Positions 22,750-33,360 of a DNA stretch of 64,000 nucleotides are shown piece after piece; the first letter of the stretch is position 1, and every line of letters begins with the position of its first letter. Source of the DNA: Dactylorhiza incarnata (taxonomy: Eukaryota; Streptophyta; Magnoliopsida; Asparagales; Orchidaceae); assembly GCA_033032865.1 (NCBI GenBank), contig JAWHQI010000501.1, positions 806,001-870,000 on the forward strand, in the 5' to 3' direction. A model generated the notes under the pieces. That model was not told the origin of the DNA. It did not search any database and was given only the letters and a program-made list of their open reading frames with translations. Position numbers and translations under genes: made by a program.

Positions 22750-23655
22750 ATGGGCTATGTCGAGCAAATCGACAAGCAAGGGTGGTCCTCCTTTTGTCAT
22801 CCCAAAACTGAAGCCGTCTTGCAGTGGGTACACGAATTCTACGCTAATGCACAGTTTCACTCCGACGGGAAAACGATGGTGCTAGGTAAAACCGTGGATT
22901 TTTTTGAGCATGCTATAGATAGTTTCTTTGATATTCCACATCTTGAGGGGAATGATTTTGAGAAGTTTAGAGCAATCATCCATCCCCATGATGTCGCCGC
23001 CGCTCTTTGCCCCGTCGATGATGTTCGGTGGGCAAACGAAGGGAAATACGTGCTCGATTCGGCCAGCTTCACTCGACCGACAAAAGTTTGGTTGTTGTTT
23101 GTGAACAGCAACATCATGCCCACCAAGCACTCAAATCATGTGTCGATCAAGCGAGCTTACATTATATCATGTATTCTGCGCGGTACTCCACTCAGAGTGG
23201 GGCGCTTAATTTCTGATCAACTGAAGAAAAAGGTCAAGATGGATGGGGGACGACAATTGTGGTTCCCCGCTCTCATTATGGAGCTTTGTCGTCATGCAGG
23301 GGTTGCGTTTGTAGGCACCAAGACTCCCTCTTCGGTGGGCCACCACATCTCCCAGAAGGTTATTTCATCTGACATTAAAGTGCACATAAAGGACCCCACT
23401 GTGCCCAAGGCGGCAACTCCGTCACCCACTAAGGCTTCCTCCAGCAAGACCACCAAGGCCGTCAAGAATGTCGTCTCCTCGGATGCACAATTCGCCACCA
23501 TCATGGAGTATTTAAAGTATATGGCCACTGCTCAGCGATATCACCACCGTCACATGGATGCATTCCTGGATATAGTGCGGGAGGGGCAAGCGAGTCTTCT
23601 CGCATGCAAAACTAAAGGTGGCAAAGAGGGCATTTCCCTTCAACAACCCATTTGA
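22750..23655 (+). CDS. Accessory ORF of Athila-2, 'putative plant transposon protein' type, 301 codons
   Basis: The ORF starts with ATG 267 bases after the integrase stop, the place where Athila elements carry an envelope-position ORF. The central part (FTRPTKVWLLFVNSNIMPTK, HVSIKRAYIISCIL, RVGRLI, LWFPALIMELCRHAGV) resembles the domain usually called putative plant transposon protein, often found in such ORFs. I see no signal peptide or clear membrane span. A Ser/Thr/Lys-rich hinge follows at about residues 220-250. After the TGA at 23653-23655, the +1 frame encodes a strongly acidic Asp/Glu tail up to a TGA at 23798-23800, so the ancestral product was probably about 350 residues long. Function is unknown. 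Confidence 0.7.
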   Translation: MGYVEQIDKQGWSSFCHPKTEAVLQWVHEFYANAQFHSDGKTMVLGKTVDFFEHAIDSFFDIPHLEGNDFEKFRAIIHPHDVAAALCPVDDVRWANEGKYVLDSASFTRPTKVWLLFVNSNIMPTKHSNHVSIKRAYIISCILRGTPLRVGRLISDQLKKKVKMDGGRQLWFPALIMELCRHAGVAFVGTKTPSSVGHHISQKVISSDIKVHIKDPTVPKAATPSPTKASSSKTTKAVKNVVSSDAQFATIMEYLKYMATAQRYHHRHMDAFLDIVREGQASLLACKTKGGKEGISLQQPI

Positions 23656-23800
23656 CCAAAAGGGGTACCTTACCATCGATGATAAGTGAATGCCTCCGTT
23701 TGATGATGCAGAAGACAGCCCCGACGTTGAGGACGACGAGGAAAGTGAGACCAAGGAAGAAGAAGATGACGACGATGAAGATGATGGTGGAGAAGAATGA

Positions 23801-25220
23801 GTGGGTGAAAGTTTCTTTTAGTTTTGTTTGTTTGGAAGAACAATGTTATTTTCTTTTTAGTATGTTATATTATTATGATGGACAATGTTGAAAATTGCTA
23901 TGGTCTGTTACCTATAGACATCTTTTGTTATTCCTGCAATGTGTTACAACACTTGTGTTACAATAGGTATGCTTTATATTTTAATTTAGTATTGTTATGT
24001 GAATTGCTTTATATGTCTATGTTTGTTTATTTCCTAAAATAGCTCACACCCTTGTTAACCCATAGTTATAAAACGAACAATATTATTGCCTTGTTTTTTA
24101 CTGTTCTATAGGAGAAGTACTTGCCAAAAGGATCAAACAATCAAAGCAAGACGGGGGAACTGAAAGCTTCAAATCTTGTTTTCCAGGGACATATCTCTAT
24201 TTTTTTAGAAGCATGTTTAGATTTGAGCATATTTTATATCTTTGCTATGGTCTAGCAAAACGTCTAAGTATTGGGGTGGTTATGCCTTATTTGTTCCTAC
24301 AGCATATGTGATGAACTCATATTCCCCTAATGCATGTGTGGAAATAGTTCACAAAGCCAAATTGAGGAACTCAATTCGGGTTCACCGTATGAATGAAACT
24401 AGTCACATATTCAAGTATTTTCAAGTTAATTTGATATAAGATGCTAGGCAATTTTAGAATGTCAGATTTTGATTTTTTTTTGAAGTTAGTAAAGATTTGT
24501 TATGAGCTCCCTTAAAAAGTTATTTTTGGCACTTTATTCCCTTAAAAGAGTTTGCTTATCTTATGTTTATTCCTTAGACGTCTGAACCCATAGCGAAAGA
24601 GTAGACAATAATTGATTCAATGAGGTTGGCTAAGACGTAGAAAGTTGGTATCATTCGTATCTTATTGAGCTTTCCAGTATGGGTGTTTAAAAAAAATTAT
24701 TATATATCATAGTGATACGTGGCCCGGGTATGTCCCCACATACTTGGAATGATCCCGACTATGAATTATAAAAAAAAAGTATGAATGAATGAAGAATTTA
24801 TTTTATACCCCATATTTGGAGAGCTTCGATGATTGTATACCCAGAGAAATTCTTTTTTTTCATTCTTGTGGCGGCCACCTCCAAGTCTCGGCTTATGTTT
24901 GCTTCTTTCTATTGGCAAGGAAGTTTAAAGAAATGAGTATGGGAGAATAAATAATTTTATAAGGGATAGCGCACGCCATTCTACTTTTTAAAGGAACTTT
25001 ATCTTAAATTGAACTAACGGATTAGTGAAAGCCTGATCTTCTAGTGATTGACAAGCATACTTATTGTTAATTTGAATTGCTTGAATATGTGTTGTTTGAT
25101 TTATAAACGAGAGTATAGTGAATCAATATGCTTTGATAAATATCGGGTTGAAGTCATTTATAAATATATAACTTTGCTAGGGATGGAAAGAGCTAAGCAT
25201 GGGGGGGGGGGGGGGGGGGG
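23801..25220 (+). other. Athila-2 3' non-coding region and polypurine tract
   Basis: AT-rich with no supported gene. At 24243-24285, TTTGCTATGGTCTAGCAAA followed by AAGTATTGGGGTGG repeats the hairpin-plus-PPT layout seen at the end of Athila-1. The true tract, AGAGCTAAGCAT followed by 20 G (25201-25220), abuts the LTR. Confidence 0.75.
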
Positions 25221-26538
25221 TGATAACTTCCAAAATGGAGTTATCTTGAGCCCGATTTTTATCTAGTTTTTGTCATGATGTGCGATAAACAAGAACAAAA
25301 CTGAGATAATGATGAAAGATTCATATTTTTAGTCATTATCAGCACTTTTTCATGATTTATCTCAGGTATTATGAAGAAATCCTATTGTGGGTCGAATGAT
25401 AAGCTTAATTGTAAAGCCGAAACAAATCAGCCGATTTGTTACAAACTTGTGGTTGCAGATTTTATGCTTTTAATTGGGACGTACTTGATTTTTGGATGTA
25501 TGTAACAAATAAAACTCTCAGATCCAGTGGGCCCGCCTTCTACTCTAAAGAAGAGATAGGATAAAATATGAATCCAGCCTCGATGGAGAGAGAAGGAGGG
25601 CTGACCTGAATTGACAAGAGAAAGGCATGGATGGGAGTCGACCGGATTGGACAAGAAAAACGGCAAGGAAGTGGGAAAAGGGAATTATTTGGCCAGAATA
25701 GAGAGGCTGGACATTCGAAGAACCAGGAGTAAGAAGAGGATTTTCGGCTAGGAAGGAAGGAGAGTTCATTCGGGACTTGTATTTCCATGATGCTCTGTAA
25801 GATTTTTTTAATTTTGGGTTGTATTTCCATGAGTATGAACTAATTTCCTTAATCTTGTATTGTGATGGTACTTTGTATGATGAAATGAGGGTGTTTTAAT
25901 TTCACTTTGTGAATGGTTTTGTGAGTGTTCTTTATCAAATCTATGATCTATATCTTAGAACTTTTGGCCAAAGTTTTATCGTTCTACTGCGCTCCATAAA
26001 TTGAGAAACGAGTTGCACAAGTGTGTCATAGATTTGATATAGCGCTTGAAGAGTGAAAGAGATTTCCTCTTGGTGTTAGCAACTTGGGTTTGTAGGCTTA
26101 ATGCAATCTTTTAATTCACCTTAGTTAGAGATGACAAGGGACATTAAGGATTAGGGAGTTTCGATATCGAGAGATACGGATTTCTAATTTCAAATCATTA
26201 TAAGGCTCTTCACTAAACGTTCGTCACAAAGTCATCTTCATAACTTCATTGCATTATACAAAGGATGTCGCAATACAAGATTATCTTCCCCAATTATTAG
26301 AAAACAATTTCTCAAGTAGCATAGTTGCTTTTAATTAGAAGTAGTTACTCATAGTTGTTTTTATTTAAGTAAAATCACTGTTATCGATCGCTTGGATTTA
26401 AAGAAAAGCCATAGCTAGTATTTGCGAGCTCTAAATTTATCACCTCCATGTGGAGACGATCTTTACTCACTTTATACAACTTGATCCGACGCGTTCTCTT
26501 GTGTTTAAAATAAGCATTCGTTTTCAAAAAGCTTATCA
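25221..26538 (+). repeat. Athila-2 3' LTR
   Basis: It begins TGATAACTTCC directly after the G tract and ends AAGCTTATCA; TGATAA and TTATCA form a 6-bp terminal inverted repeat. After it come ATGAT (26539-26543), the candidate target-site duplication, and sequence of another LTR family. The partner LTR is outside the window. Confidence 0.8.
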
Positions 26539-28629
26539 ATGATACATTTCATCATATTACATGCATGTACAAAATATCACTGCCAGGTAGCAATCCATTT
26601 TGAATAAATTCACCAAATACATCTTTGGTGCTAAATGCACACCATTGTCATATCTACTAGCTTCATGCAAGTGGAATATACCAACATGCAGAGGTCCAAA
26701 TGGTCCCAATTTTTGAACAGTGACCAAACATAACCTAGTTAACATTATGCCCAAGATTTGGGTCCATTTGAGTTCATGAATCCATGTATATCACTCATAC
26801 ATGCTTAATTAAATTATTGCATAAGCTATAGAAAAATATCATTCAAAAATTCTGATTTTTTGATGGTAGGTCCATCTATGTACCACTCATTTATGGCCAA
26901 AATTTTAGGTCTATGCAAACAACTTAGGAAAAGTTATTCATAAAATATGGTCTAGGGCACCTTTAAGATACCCCTCAGTAAAACTGAGATTTTGGGATCT
27001 TTAGGGCACCAAATCAAGTGATTCACAGTTCTTTAGAAAGGTAAGACCATAGGCTACAACTTTTATACCTTACACTTTTCCTAAATCTGCCTCTAAGGCT
27101 CTTGATTTCAGCCTAGAAGTCACTGGATTAATATGTGACAGAATACACATTTAATTAAAATCATTTGGTCTGCGTGTAGCTGATCTATCACAGATCTAGA
27201 AGCAGATCTGGTGGCTCCTGCCTTTCTTCCTCCTCCAGCAAACGGTCCAAATCTACCGGAGCTGGAACTTGAGGAAAGGTGATTTCCTGGCCAACCACCG
27301 GCCTCCACGGTCGGCCACCACCTCCATTGAGGTGGTGTCCATTGATTGGCGGCGTTAAGGAGGCCGAAAACTGCCTCTCCGACGATTCCAAGCAAGGAAA
27401 AGGAGCTCAGGATTTCTCTCAAATCTCACATGGAATCGGGCTAAATTAAGCCTGATTTCTCTCCTAAATGAGCTAGAAGGCTGGCACAGAGGTATGAGAA
27501 ACGAACCTCTAAACGAGCTTGGCTACAGGTGTTGTGAGGGTGAGTCATGGCAATGGTGTTTTCCATCGAGCTTGCTCCAAACAGGGATCCTGAGGCCAAT
27601 CCTCCAAAGCTAAGGCTTTGCTCGACTCCTCTCAGCTCTCTGACGGTGCTGGTGAAGTTGAATTGAAGTGTGGTTGGCTAGATATGGAAGAGCCATTAAG
27701 GGGGTGGTCGACCATGAACATTGGATGCTCCTCCTAGCTGCCAAGTGGCCCCCAATGTTGGAAAACTGCCGGAGTTCCTCTGGTGGGCTCTGTGATGAGC
27801 TTGGGTAGAGGAATGGAGAGTTCTGTGCCCCTCATTGCTCAATTCCCTCTTTAGCTTATTCCAAATTGAGGGAAAATACTAAATTGCCTACTTATGTCAT
27901 CTCTCTCCAAAATCAGAGGGCATGGGTTGTCATTGGGCATGTGGGCTGCTGTATGGGCTTGGGTTGAGGCCTTAACCCATTGGGAAATTACTTTGGCTCA
28001 CATTTTCTTCTTTAGGCCTAATGTTGACCAAGGTTGACTTTGGGACTGTCTTGGTCAAATTGATGATTGGGCTGGCCCCACTTGAATGTCATGAGACCCA
28101 TGACATCACCCAATGTTCATTGGGCCATGGTGAGGCCCCAATTGGGCTAATTGAGCCATAAGGTGTGATTTTGACCAAAATTGGGCTAGGTTTGACTTTA
28201 GTCAAATTGGGTCAATTGATTGACCAATTGATGGGGCATTTGGTCAGTTGAACTTCTTTAAGGGTTTGTCAAGTAGTGGTTGGTTCAAGTTGGCCATATA
28301 AAGTCTAATTGAGCCAATTTGAGTTGAATTGGGTTATGTTGACCTAAGTTTGACTTTGGTCAATTTGACCAATTTGGTTGACCAATTAATGGGCTTTTGG
28401 TCAATTGGGTCTTATTTAGGGTTAGGGACACAGTGATGAGGTCAATTTGTACCTGTGAGTTCAATTTGAGGTAGTTTGACCTAAGTTGACTTGTGCTCCC
28501 TTGTGGGCACTATGTGAGTTCACCTTAACTCAATAAGTCCTAAGGTCACCTTCTTGCCTTAACTCACTAATATCACCACATGCCATGCCCTAACACATAC
28601 TAGGATCTACAAGGGATAGGGGTGTTACA
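26539..28629 (-). repeat. Old TGTAACA-type LTR, minus strand, 2.1 kb visible
   Basis: Read on the minus strand it starts TGTAACACCCCTATCCC at 28629. It then follows, block by block, the first 2 kb of the LARD LTRs at 50252 and 58721: a GGTCAACC/TTGACC-rich stretch, a GGTGGTGGCCG-rich patch (27230-27340), AGATCTGTGATAGATCA, TTAATTAAA and GGCCTATGGTCTTACC. The match is clearly diverged, so it is a related but older family member. Athila-2 interrupts it at 26538/26539. It is the outermost layer of the nest. Confidence 0.7.
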
Positions 28630-29203
28630 TAGCGCTCCAACAGGCCTAAAGAATTGGACTATCTTAGCTCAATAGTTAGCTAAACGCGCAAACAGTCAAA
28701 GAGAGAACTGGCAACAAAAGACAACAAGATTTTTACGTGAAGAGAGAACCGACATCAGAAGACAACAAGATTTTTACGTGGAAAACCCGAAAAGGGATAA
28801 AACCATGGGGTCAGACTCAGTTCTGACAAAATTCACTAGTTATAGTCGGTTATAAGAGTTAGAGTTCTTAGGAGAGTGACAGGTCACCGCTCCCCTTTAC
28901 AAGTAACTTGAGAAAAAAATTAAGTCTTCAGCACCACTCACCAATCACGGGAGTAGTCTCTGGAGCAGAACCATCGCAAGTGGAGTGAACGATGAGTAGG
29001 AGGATCAACCGTGGGTCAATTCTTCGCCGAAAAACTGTGATTCGCGAAGAAGATTGGAGGAGAAGTCAAGAAATCCTCGCCCGTCGAGGAGTGAAGTTGT
29101 GGAGGAGCTGTGTTTCTGTGTCGTCGATTCTGAGTCTCTATGTCATCGATTCATCACTCGTCGAATCGAAATAAAAAGACTGAGAGGAGGAAGTCGGAAC
29201 TAC
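28630..29203. other. Unassigned, Copia-LTR-like sequence with a short duplication
   Basis: A unit of about 42 bases (AGAGAGAAC...GACAACAAG then ATTTTTACGTG) occurs twice in tandem at about 28700-28781. The text TTTTTACGTGGAAAACCC and the following AAAAGGGATAAAACCATGGGG resemble material common in plant Copia LTRs. Similar text recurs at 38850-38900. No coding feature was found. Confidence 0.4.
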
Positions 29204-29960
29204 CTGTAAGACCCCCACTCCCAAATCGACGGTCCGACCAGGGGATCTTATCGCACACCACCCTTTTAGCAAGACGCCGAAGCGATCCCGAAGGGTGAAG
29301 GTACTAGCTTCTCCAACCCCCTTCCTAGACACTCCGTTGTCACGCCTAGGGGTGATGTTAAGCGGAAGTCACTACACACCAACAAAGTAAGGAAACGGTA
29401 TTCTAGCGGAAGACGTCATCACAGAGTGCACTTTATAAAACTTAGCGGAAGACGTAGTATTATAGCAGAAGATTAACTATCACAGAAATCTCAGACTCAA
29501 AACCTGTATGAATAATTTCCATATCTCCCGCATTAAATCCTATCCATCAAGGATTCATTGCCAATATATAGATAACGTGAGGTAGGGTACAACAAAAGGT
29601 AATGCGGCTTAACAACTTGTACCTGACTTAGCCTGCTCTGTGGCTTCATCCACACATGGGTGTTGTCTCTCATCCACACATGACACCTGTGCTAAAGACA
29701 AGTTATTAGAACCACGAACAGAATTCAACCCCTACTAACATCAGACATAATATAACATTTATAAGGGAGGGGATATCTGGACTCTTATTGGACCGAGGTA
29801 GTCTTCCCACGACCACCGCCTACGTACTCCGTATCATCCTGCATACGGTCTCAGACCCATGTAGTTCTATTAGTTTCGCACGGGTTGCCCTCCCAGACCG
29901 TCTGTCGTGCGAGTTGCCTTAGAGTAAAACTCATCGGCCATCCGACATTCTTCCAAGGCT
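29204..29960. other. Unassigned non-coding sequence
   Basis: Phrases such as TAGCGGAAGACGT recur (29404, 29442 and variants), and the tandem text CTCATCCACACATG occurs twice (29647, 29670). Nothing with a recognisable family signature was seen. It is probably a piece of an LTR. Confidence 0.35.
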
Positions 29961-29961
29961 C

Positions 29962-30290
29962 AATTTATTCCCGAAAGAATATTTCTCGAAGGCACTGTAT
30001 ATTCCCGTAGGAATATTTCTCAAAGGCACAATATATTCCCGTAGGAATATTTCTCGAAGGCACATTATATTCCCGAAGGAATACTTCTCGAAGGCACAAT
30101 ATATTCCCGTAGGAATATTTCTCGAAGACACAATATATTCCCGAAGGAATACTTCTCAAAGGCACAATATATTCTCGTAGGAATATTTTTCGAAGACACA
30201 TCATATTCCCGAAGGAATACTTCTCGAAGGCACAATATATATACTCTCGTAGGAATATTTTTTGACGGCATAATATATTCCGGTAAAATC
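29962..30290. repeat. 34-bp minisatellite with a palindromic core, about 9-10 copies
   Basis: The unit has the form CACAATATATTCCCGTAGG followed by AATATTTCTCGAAGG. Each copy contains ATATTCC-cgta-GGAATAT, seven-base perfect arms around a four-base loop; some copies carry CGAA instead of CGTA. The open frames here are by-products of the repeat, not genes. Confidence 0.9.
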
Positions 30291-30458
30291 TAAATTATGG
30301 TTAACACAGGAATAAAACCTCAAAACATTGATTCGTCACGCTGCTCTACAAGCGGCATCCAGTTCGGCACAATTTAGGGTTGACTCTGAAGGAATGCCCC
30401 ATCTTCACATCAACTCTAAATTATAGACAATAAAGAAGGAAAAACCAAAACATTGATC

Positions 30459-31616
30459 TGTCCGGGCGATCTGCTTTTGGAGACTGCAGAGACCGCGCGC
30501 CCTGTTTGGCAGTTTGCCTCTAGAATCCGCGAGCTGGGTGTGGCGGCCTGGATGGTGAGGTCGCACGTCTCTGGTGTTGGAGGCCTGTGTTTGGTCTGCT
30601 GGTTTTGCCCAAGTATCCTTGTTCTGGTTTAGACCGGGCGGTCTCATCTGCGGGTTGCATGAGCTTATCCTGGCGGTCTGTTCTAGTCGGTCAGATGCTC
30701 ATGCTGTTCTTATCAGAGATCGGGCAGTCTGCCGGGTTGTCTTGGCGAGCTGTCCTTCTTGGACAGTTATGCCTTAGTGCAATAAGGTCTTGAAGAGACC
30801 GCGCGGTCTATTTATGTAGACCGCGTGCTTCAATAAGGAAGGTGATCGTATCCCTTGGGGTGGTGACGACATACGTCGTCTTGCCTATAAATAGGGGTGC
30901 AGGGCCCATCACTTTTAACCGAGAACTGTAAGATCTAGAGCCTGGATTGTTTGTGCCGGTCTCAATTTGAGGTTGTGTGGTCTTGGAAGCGGTTTGAACT
31001 TTTGTTGTGTTCGCAGGTCTGCGGCTAGCGGCGTGCGGTTTGTTTCCTTGGTGACCTTCCAGCGGCTTGAATAATCAGTTCGTCAGCGGTCTCCGTCTGC
31101 GATCTGGATTGTTATAGTTCTTCTGTTGTTCGCAGCAAACTCTGTGATTAGGCGACCTCAACGGTCAGGTGACCTCGAGTTGCGGGTAGGCGACAGCTAG
31201 AGCAATTTTTTGGTTCTGTTCGCGGGTAGCTTCAGTGATCGGGCAACCTCTTGGTCTGGCGGTCTGAAGTGCGGACAGGTTTTGTTTTCAGTAGTGGAAT
31301 AAATCAGCAGTCCGTGCGGTCTGAATTTGCGGTCTGGCAGTTCGCAGGTCATCTCGTCTGCTTCTATTCGCACGGTCTCAGGAGTTCGTCGTGCGGTCTG
31401 GTGGCGCTGCGGTCTCTGGCGGCTTCTATTTGACAGTTCACCGGGACTTGTTGTTTTTGTTGTCTTGTGCTTCTCTCCTTCATGATTCTTATGAATTATG
31501 TCTCGCAATGTATACCTCGCATTGTAAAGAGGGAACTATAGTCAATTTTCAAGTGCAAATTTGCGAAGCATTCCGCTTAATTTGCTTCAACTCCAACCCT
31601 CTCAAATATTTTAACA
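30459..31616 (+). mobile_element. Probable solo LTR inserted in the 126-bp satellite
   Basis: It interrupts a satellite unit, starts TGTCCGGG and ends TTTAACA. The flanks TGATC and TGCTC match at four of five bases, a possible decayed duplication. A strong TATA box is present with GC-rich palindromes upstream, and GCGGTCTG-like words recur many times. No gag or pol sequence is inside, hence a solo LTR. Exact ends are uncertain. Confidence 0.5.
30796..30893 (+). promoter_or_regulatory. Palindromes and TATA box in the 30459-31616 LTR
   Basis: AGACCGCGCGGTCT (30796-30809) is a perfect 14-base palindrome. GACGAC-atac-GTCGTC (30866-30881) is a perfect hairpin five bases before TATAAATA (30886-30893). 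Confidence 0.6.
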
Positions 31617-32455
31617 TGCTCTACAAGAGGTGACCAGTTCGACACTATTTAGAGTTGACTCTGAAGGAACGTCACATCTTCACGTCAACTCTAAATTACA
31701 GGTAATAAAGAAAGAAAAGCCAAAACATCGATCTGTCCGCTCTACTCTACAAGTGGCGGCAGGTTCGGCACTATTTAGGGTTGACTCTGAATGAACGTCC
31801 CATCTTCACGTCAACTATAAATTACAGGTAATAAAGAAAGAAAAGCCAAAACATCGATCTGTCCGCTCTGCTCTACAAGCGGTGGCCAGTTCGGCACTAT
31901 TTAGGGTTGTCTCTGAAGGAACGTCACATCTTCACGTCAACTCTAAATTACAGGTAATAAAGAAAGAAAAGCCAAAACATCGATCTGTCTGCTATGCAAG
32001 CGGCGGTCAGTTCGACACTATGTAGGGTTGACTCTGAAGGAACGTCTCATCTTTATGTCAACTCTAAATTACAGGTAATAAAGAAAGAAAAGCTAAAACA
32101 TCGATCTGTCCGCTCTACTCTACAAGCGGTGGCCAGTTCGACACTATTTAGGGTTGACTCTGAAGGAACGTCCTATCTTCACGTCAACTCTAAATTACAG
32201 GTAATAAAGAAAGGAAAACCAAAACATCGATCTGTCTGCTCTGCCCTACAAGCGGTGGCCAGTTCGGCACTATTTATGGTTGACTCTGAAGGAACATCTC
32301 ATCTTCACGTCAACTCTAACTTACAGGTAATAAAGAAAGAAAAGTCAAAACATCGATCTGTCCGCTCTGCTCTATAAGCAGCGACCAGTTCGGCACTATT
32401 TAGGGTTGACTCTGAAGGAACGTCTCATCTTCACGTCAACTCTAAACCATAAGTA

Positions 32456-33360
32456 ATACTAAAATAAAGTACAGAAATGAACTGGACCAGTATGAACCTA
32501 GAGTGGTACTGAAAAGAAATTGAAAGGAAGGTATTGAAACTGAAAGGAGCGGGACCAGTACGAGACTGGAGTAAAAGAAAGTGCAATAGAATAAACGGGT
32601 TAGTAGTCCTTCACTCCATATATAGGAGGCTTCGGTTCCATCTCCGTTCATAGGAGGAAAGTTCTGTTCTATCTCCGTTCATAGGAGCTTCTTCCAAATT
32701 CTGCCTTTTTGTTGACCTTGGGTTTTAATTGCAACCTTTAAGTATGGCTTAAGCGGACTTGAGGCACAATGTTATGAGTTTCTTAAATCCTCCAAAGTGG
32801 CGGCTCCCAATGTCCGAGTATTATTCTAATCGCAACTCGTTGGGTTATTATTCCATTTTAAGATTATTAAAATAGTAGACCATATCCGAAAATCATCCAA
32901 CTTTTATCCTAGGTTGATAACATCCATAACGAGCTATCATAAATTTTCCAAGGCCTTTTGAGGTATAAATAGATTTTGCTAATTTATTTAAGCTCCAATC
33001 ACCGCCAAATAAATTCCAAATATAGCAAGAACACTTTAAAAATCCTCAAACTTTTCCATAGGGTGTGAACCATGCCCTCACATTGTCCATAATTTTGGAG
33101 ACATTTTGAAAGAGAGAATAATTCTCTATTAATTTAAAATAGATATTTTCATTATCTAAAAATAGCAAACCTTTTCCAACAATGCCTAAATAATTATAGT
33201 AGGTGTGAGTTAGTATTAGGAAGCTTCCCTAATTTTCTCCAAATTTTCCATCTATGTTAAGGCCCTCTGATAATTTAAAAACTAGAAATTTACCCCTTTT
33301 TAAATTATTAAAAATAGCTATTTATCTTAGAAAATTATCAAAAAATTACTGGCGGTAGAT
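32456..33360. other. Unassigned AT-rich sequence
   Basis: A short tandem duplication, CCATCTCCGTTCATAGGAG and CTATCTCCGTTCATAGGAG, lies at 32638-32690, near CATATATAGGAGG. From about 32740 rightwards the text may belong to the minus-strand LTR that follows. No gene was seen. Confidence 0.35.

Larger units (their letters stand above)
19015..26538 (+). mobile_element. Athila-2: second Athila-type Gypsy element, right part
   Basis: The piece starts inside the protease coding sequence and ends with a complete 3' LTR. It holds protease, RT, RNase H, integrase, an accessory ORF, a long 3' region, a polypurine tract with 20 G and an LTR of 1318 bp. Its abrupt start exactly where the Athila-1 LTR ends, in frame with INIMPLFIFKKLG, is best explained by Athila-1 having inserted into it. 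The left part would then lie beyond the window. It is older than Athila-1 by this logic and carries more coding lesions. Confidence 0.85.
30340..32455. repeat. 126-bp satellite array, 7 copies plus one displaced copy
   Basis: Copies start (at CAGTTCGGCACTATTTAGGG) near 31635, 31760, 31887, 32008, 32134, 32260 and 32386, spaced 121-127 bases. One further copy lies at about 30340-30458, separated from the rest by the LTR-like insertion 30459-31616. Copies differ by only a few bases. The frame that stays open across several copies is not gene-like. Confidence 0.88.

Noticed and set aside
29931..30271. ORFs of 66-79 codons on the minus strand
   Set aside because: They are translations of the 34-bp minisatellite; period and frame explain them.
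31994..32377. A 127-codon ORF with repeated text
   Set aside because: It is the 126-bp satellite, whose length is a multiple of three, so a stop-free frame persists.
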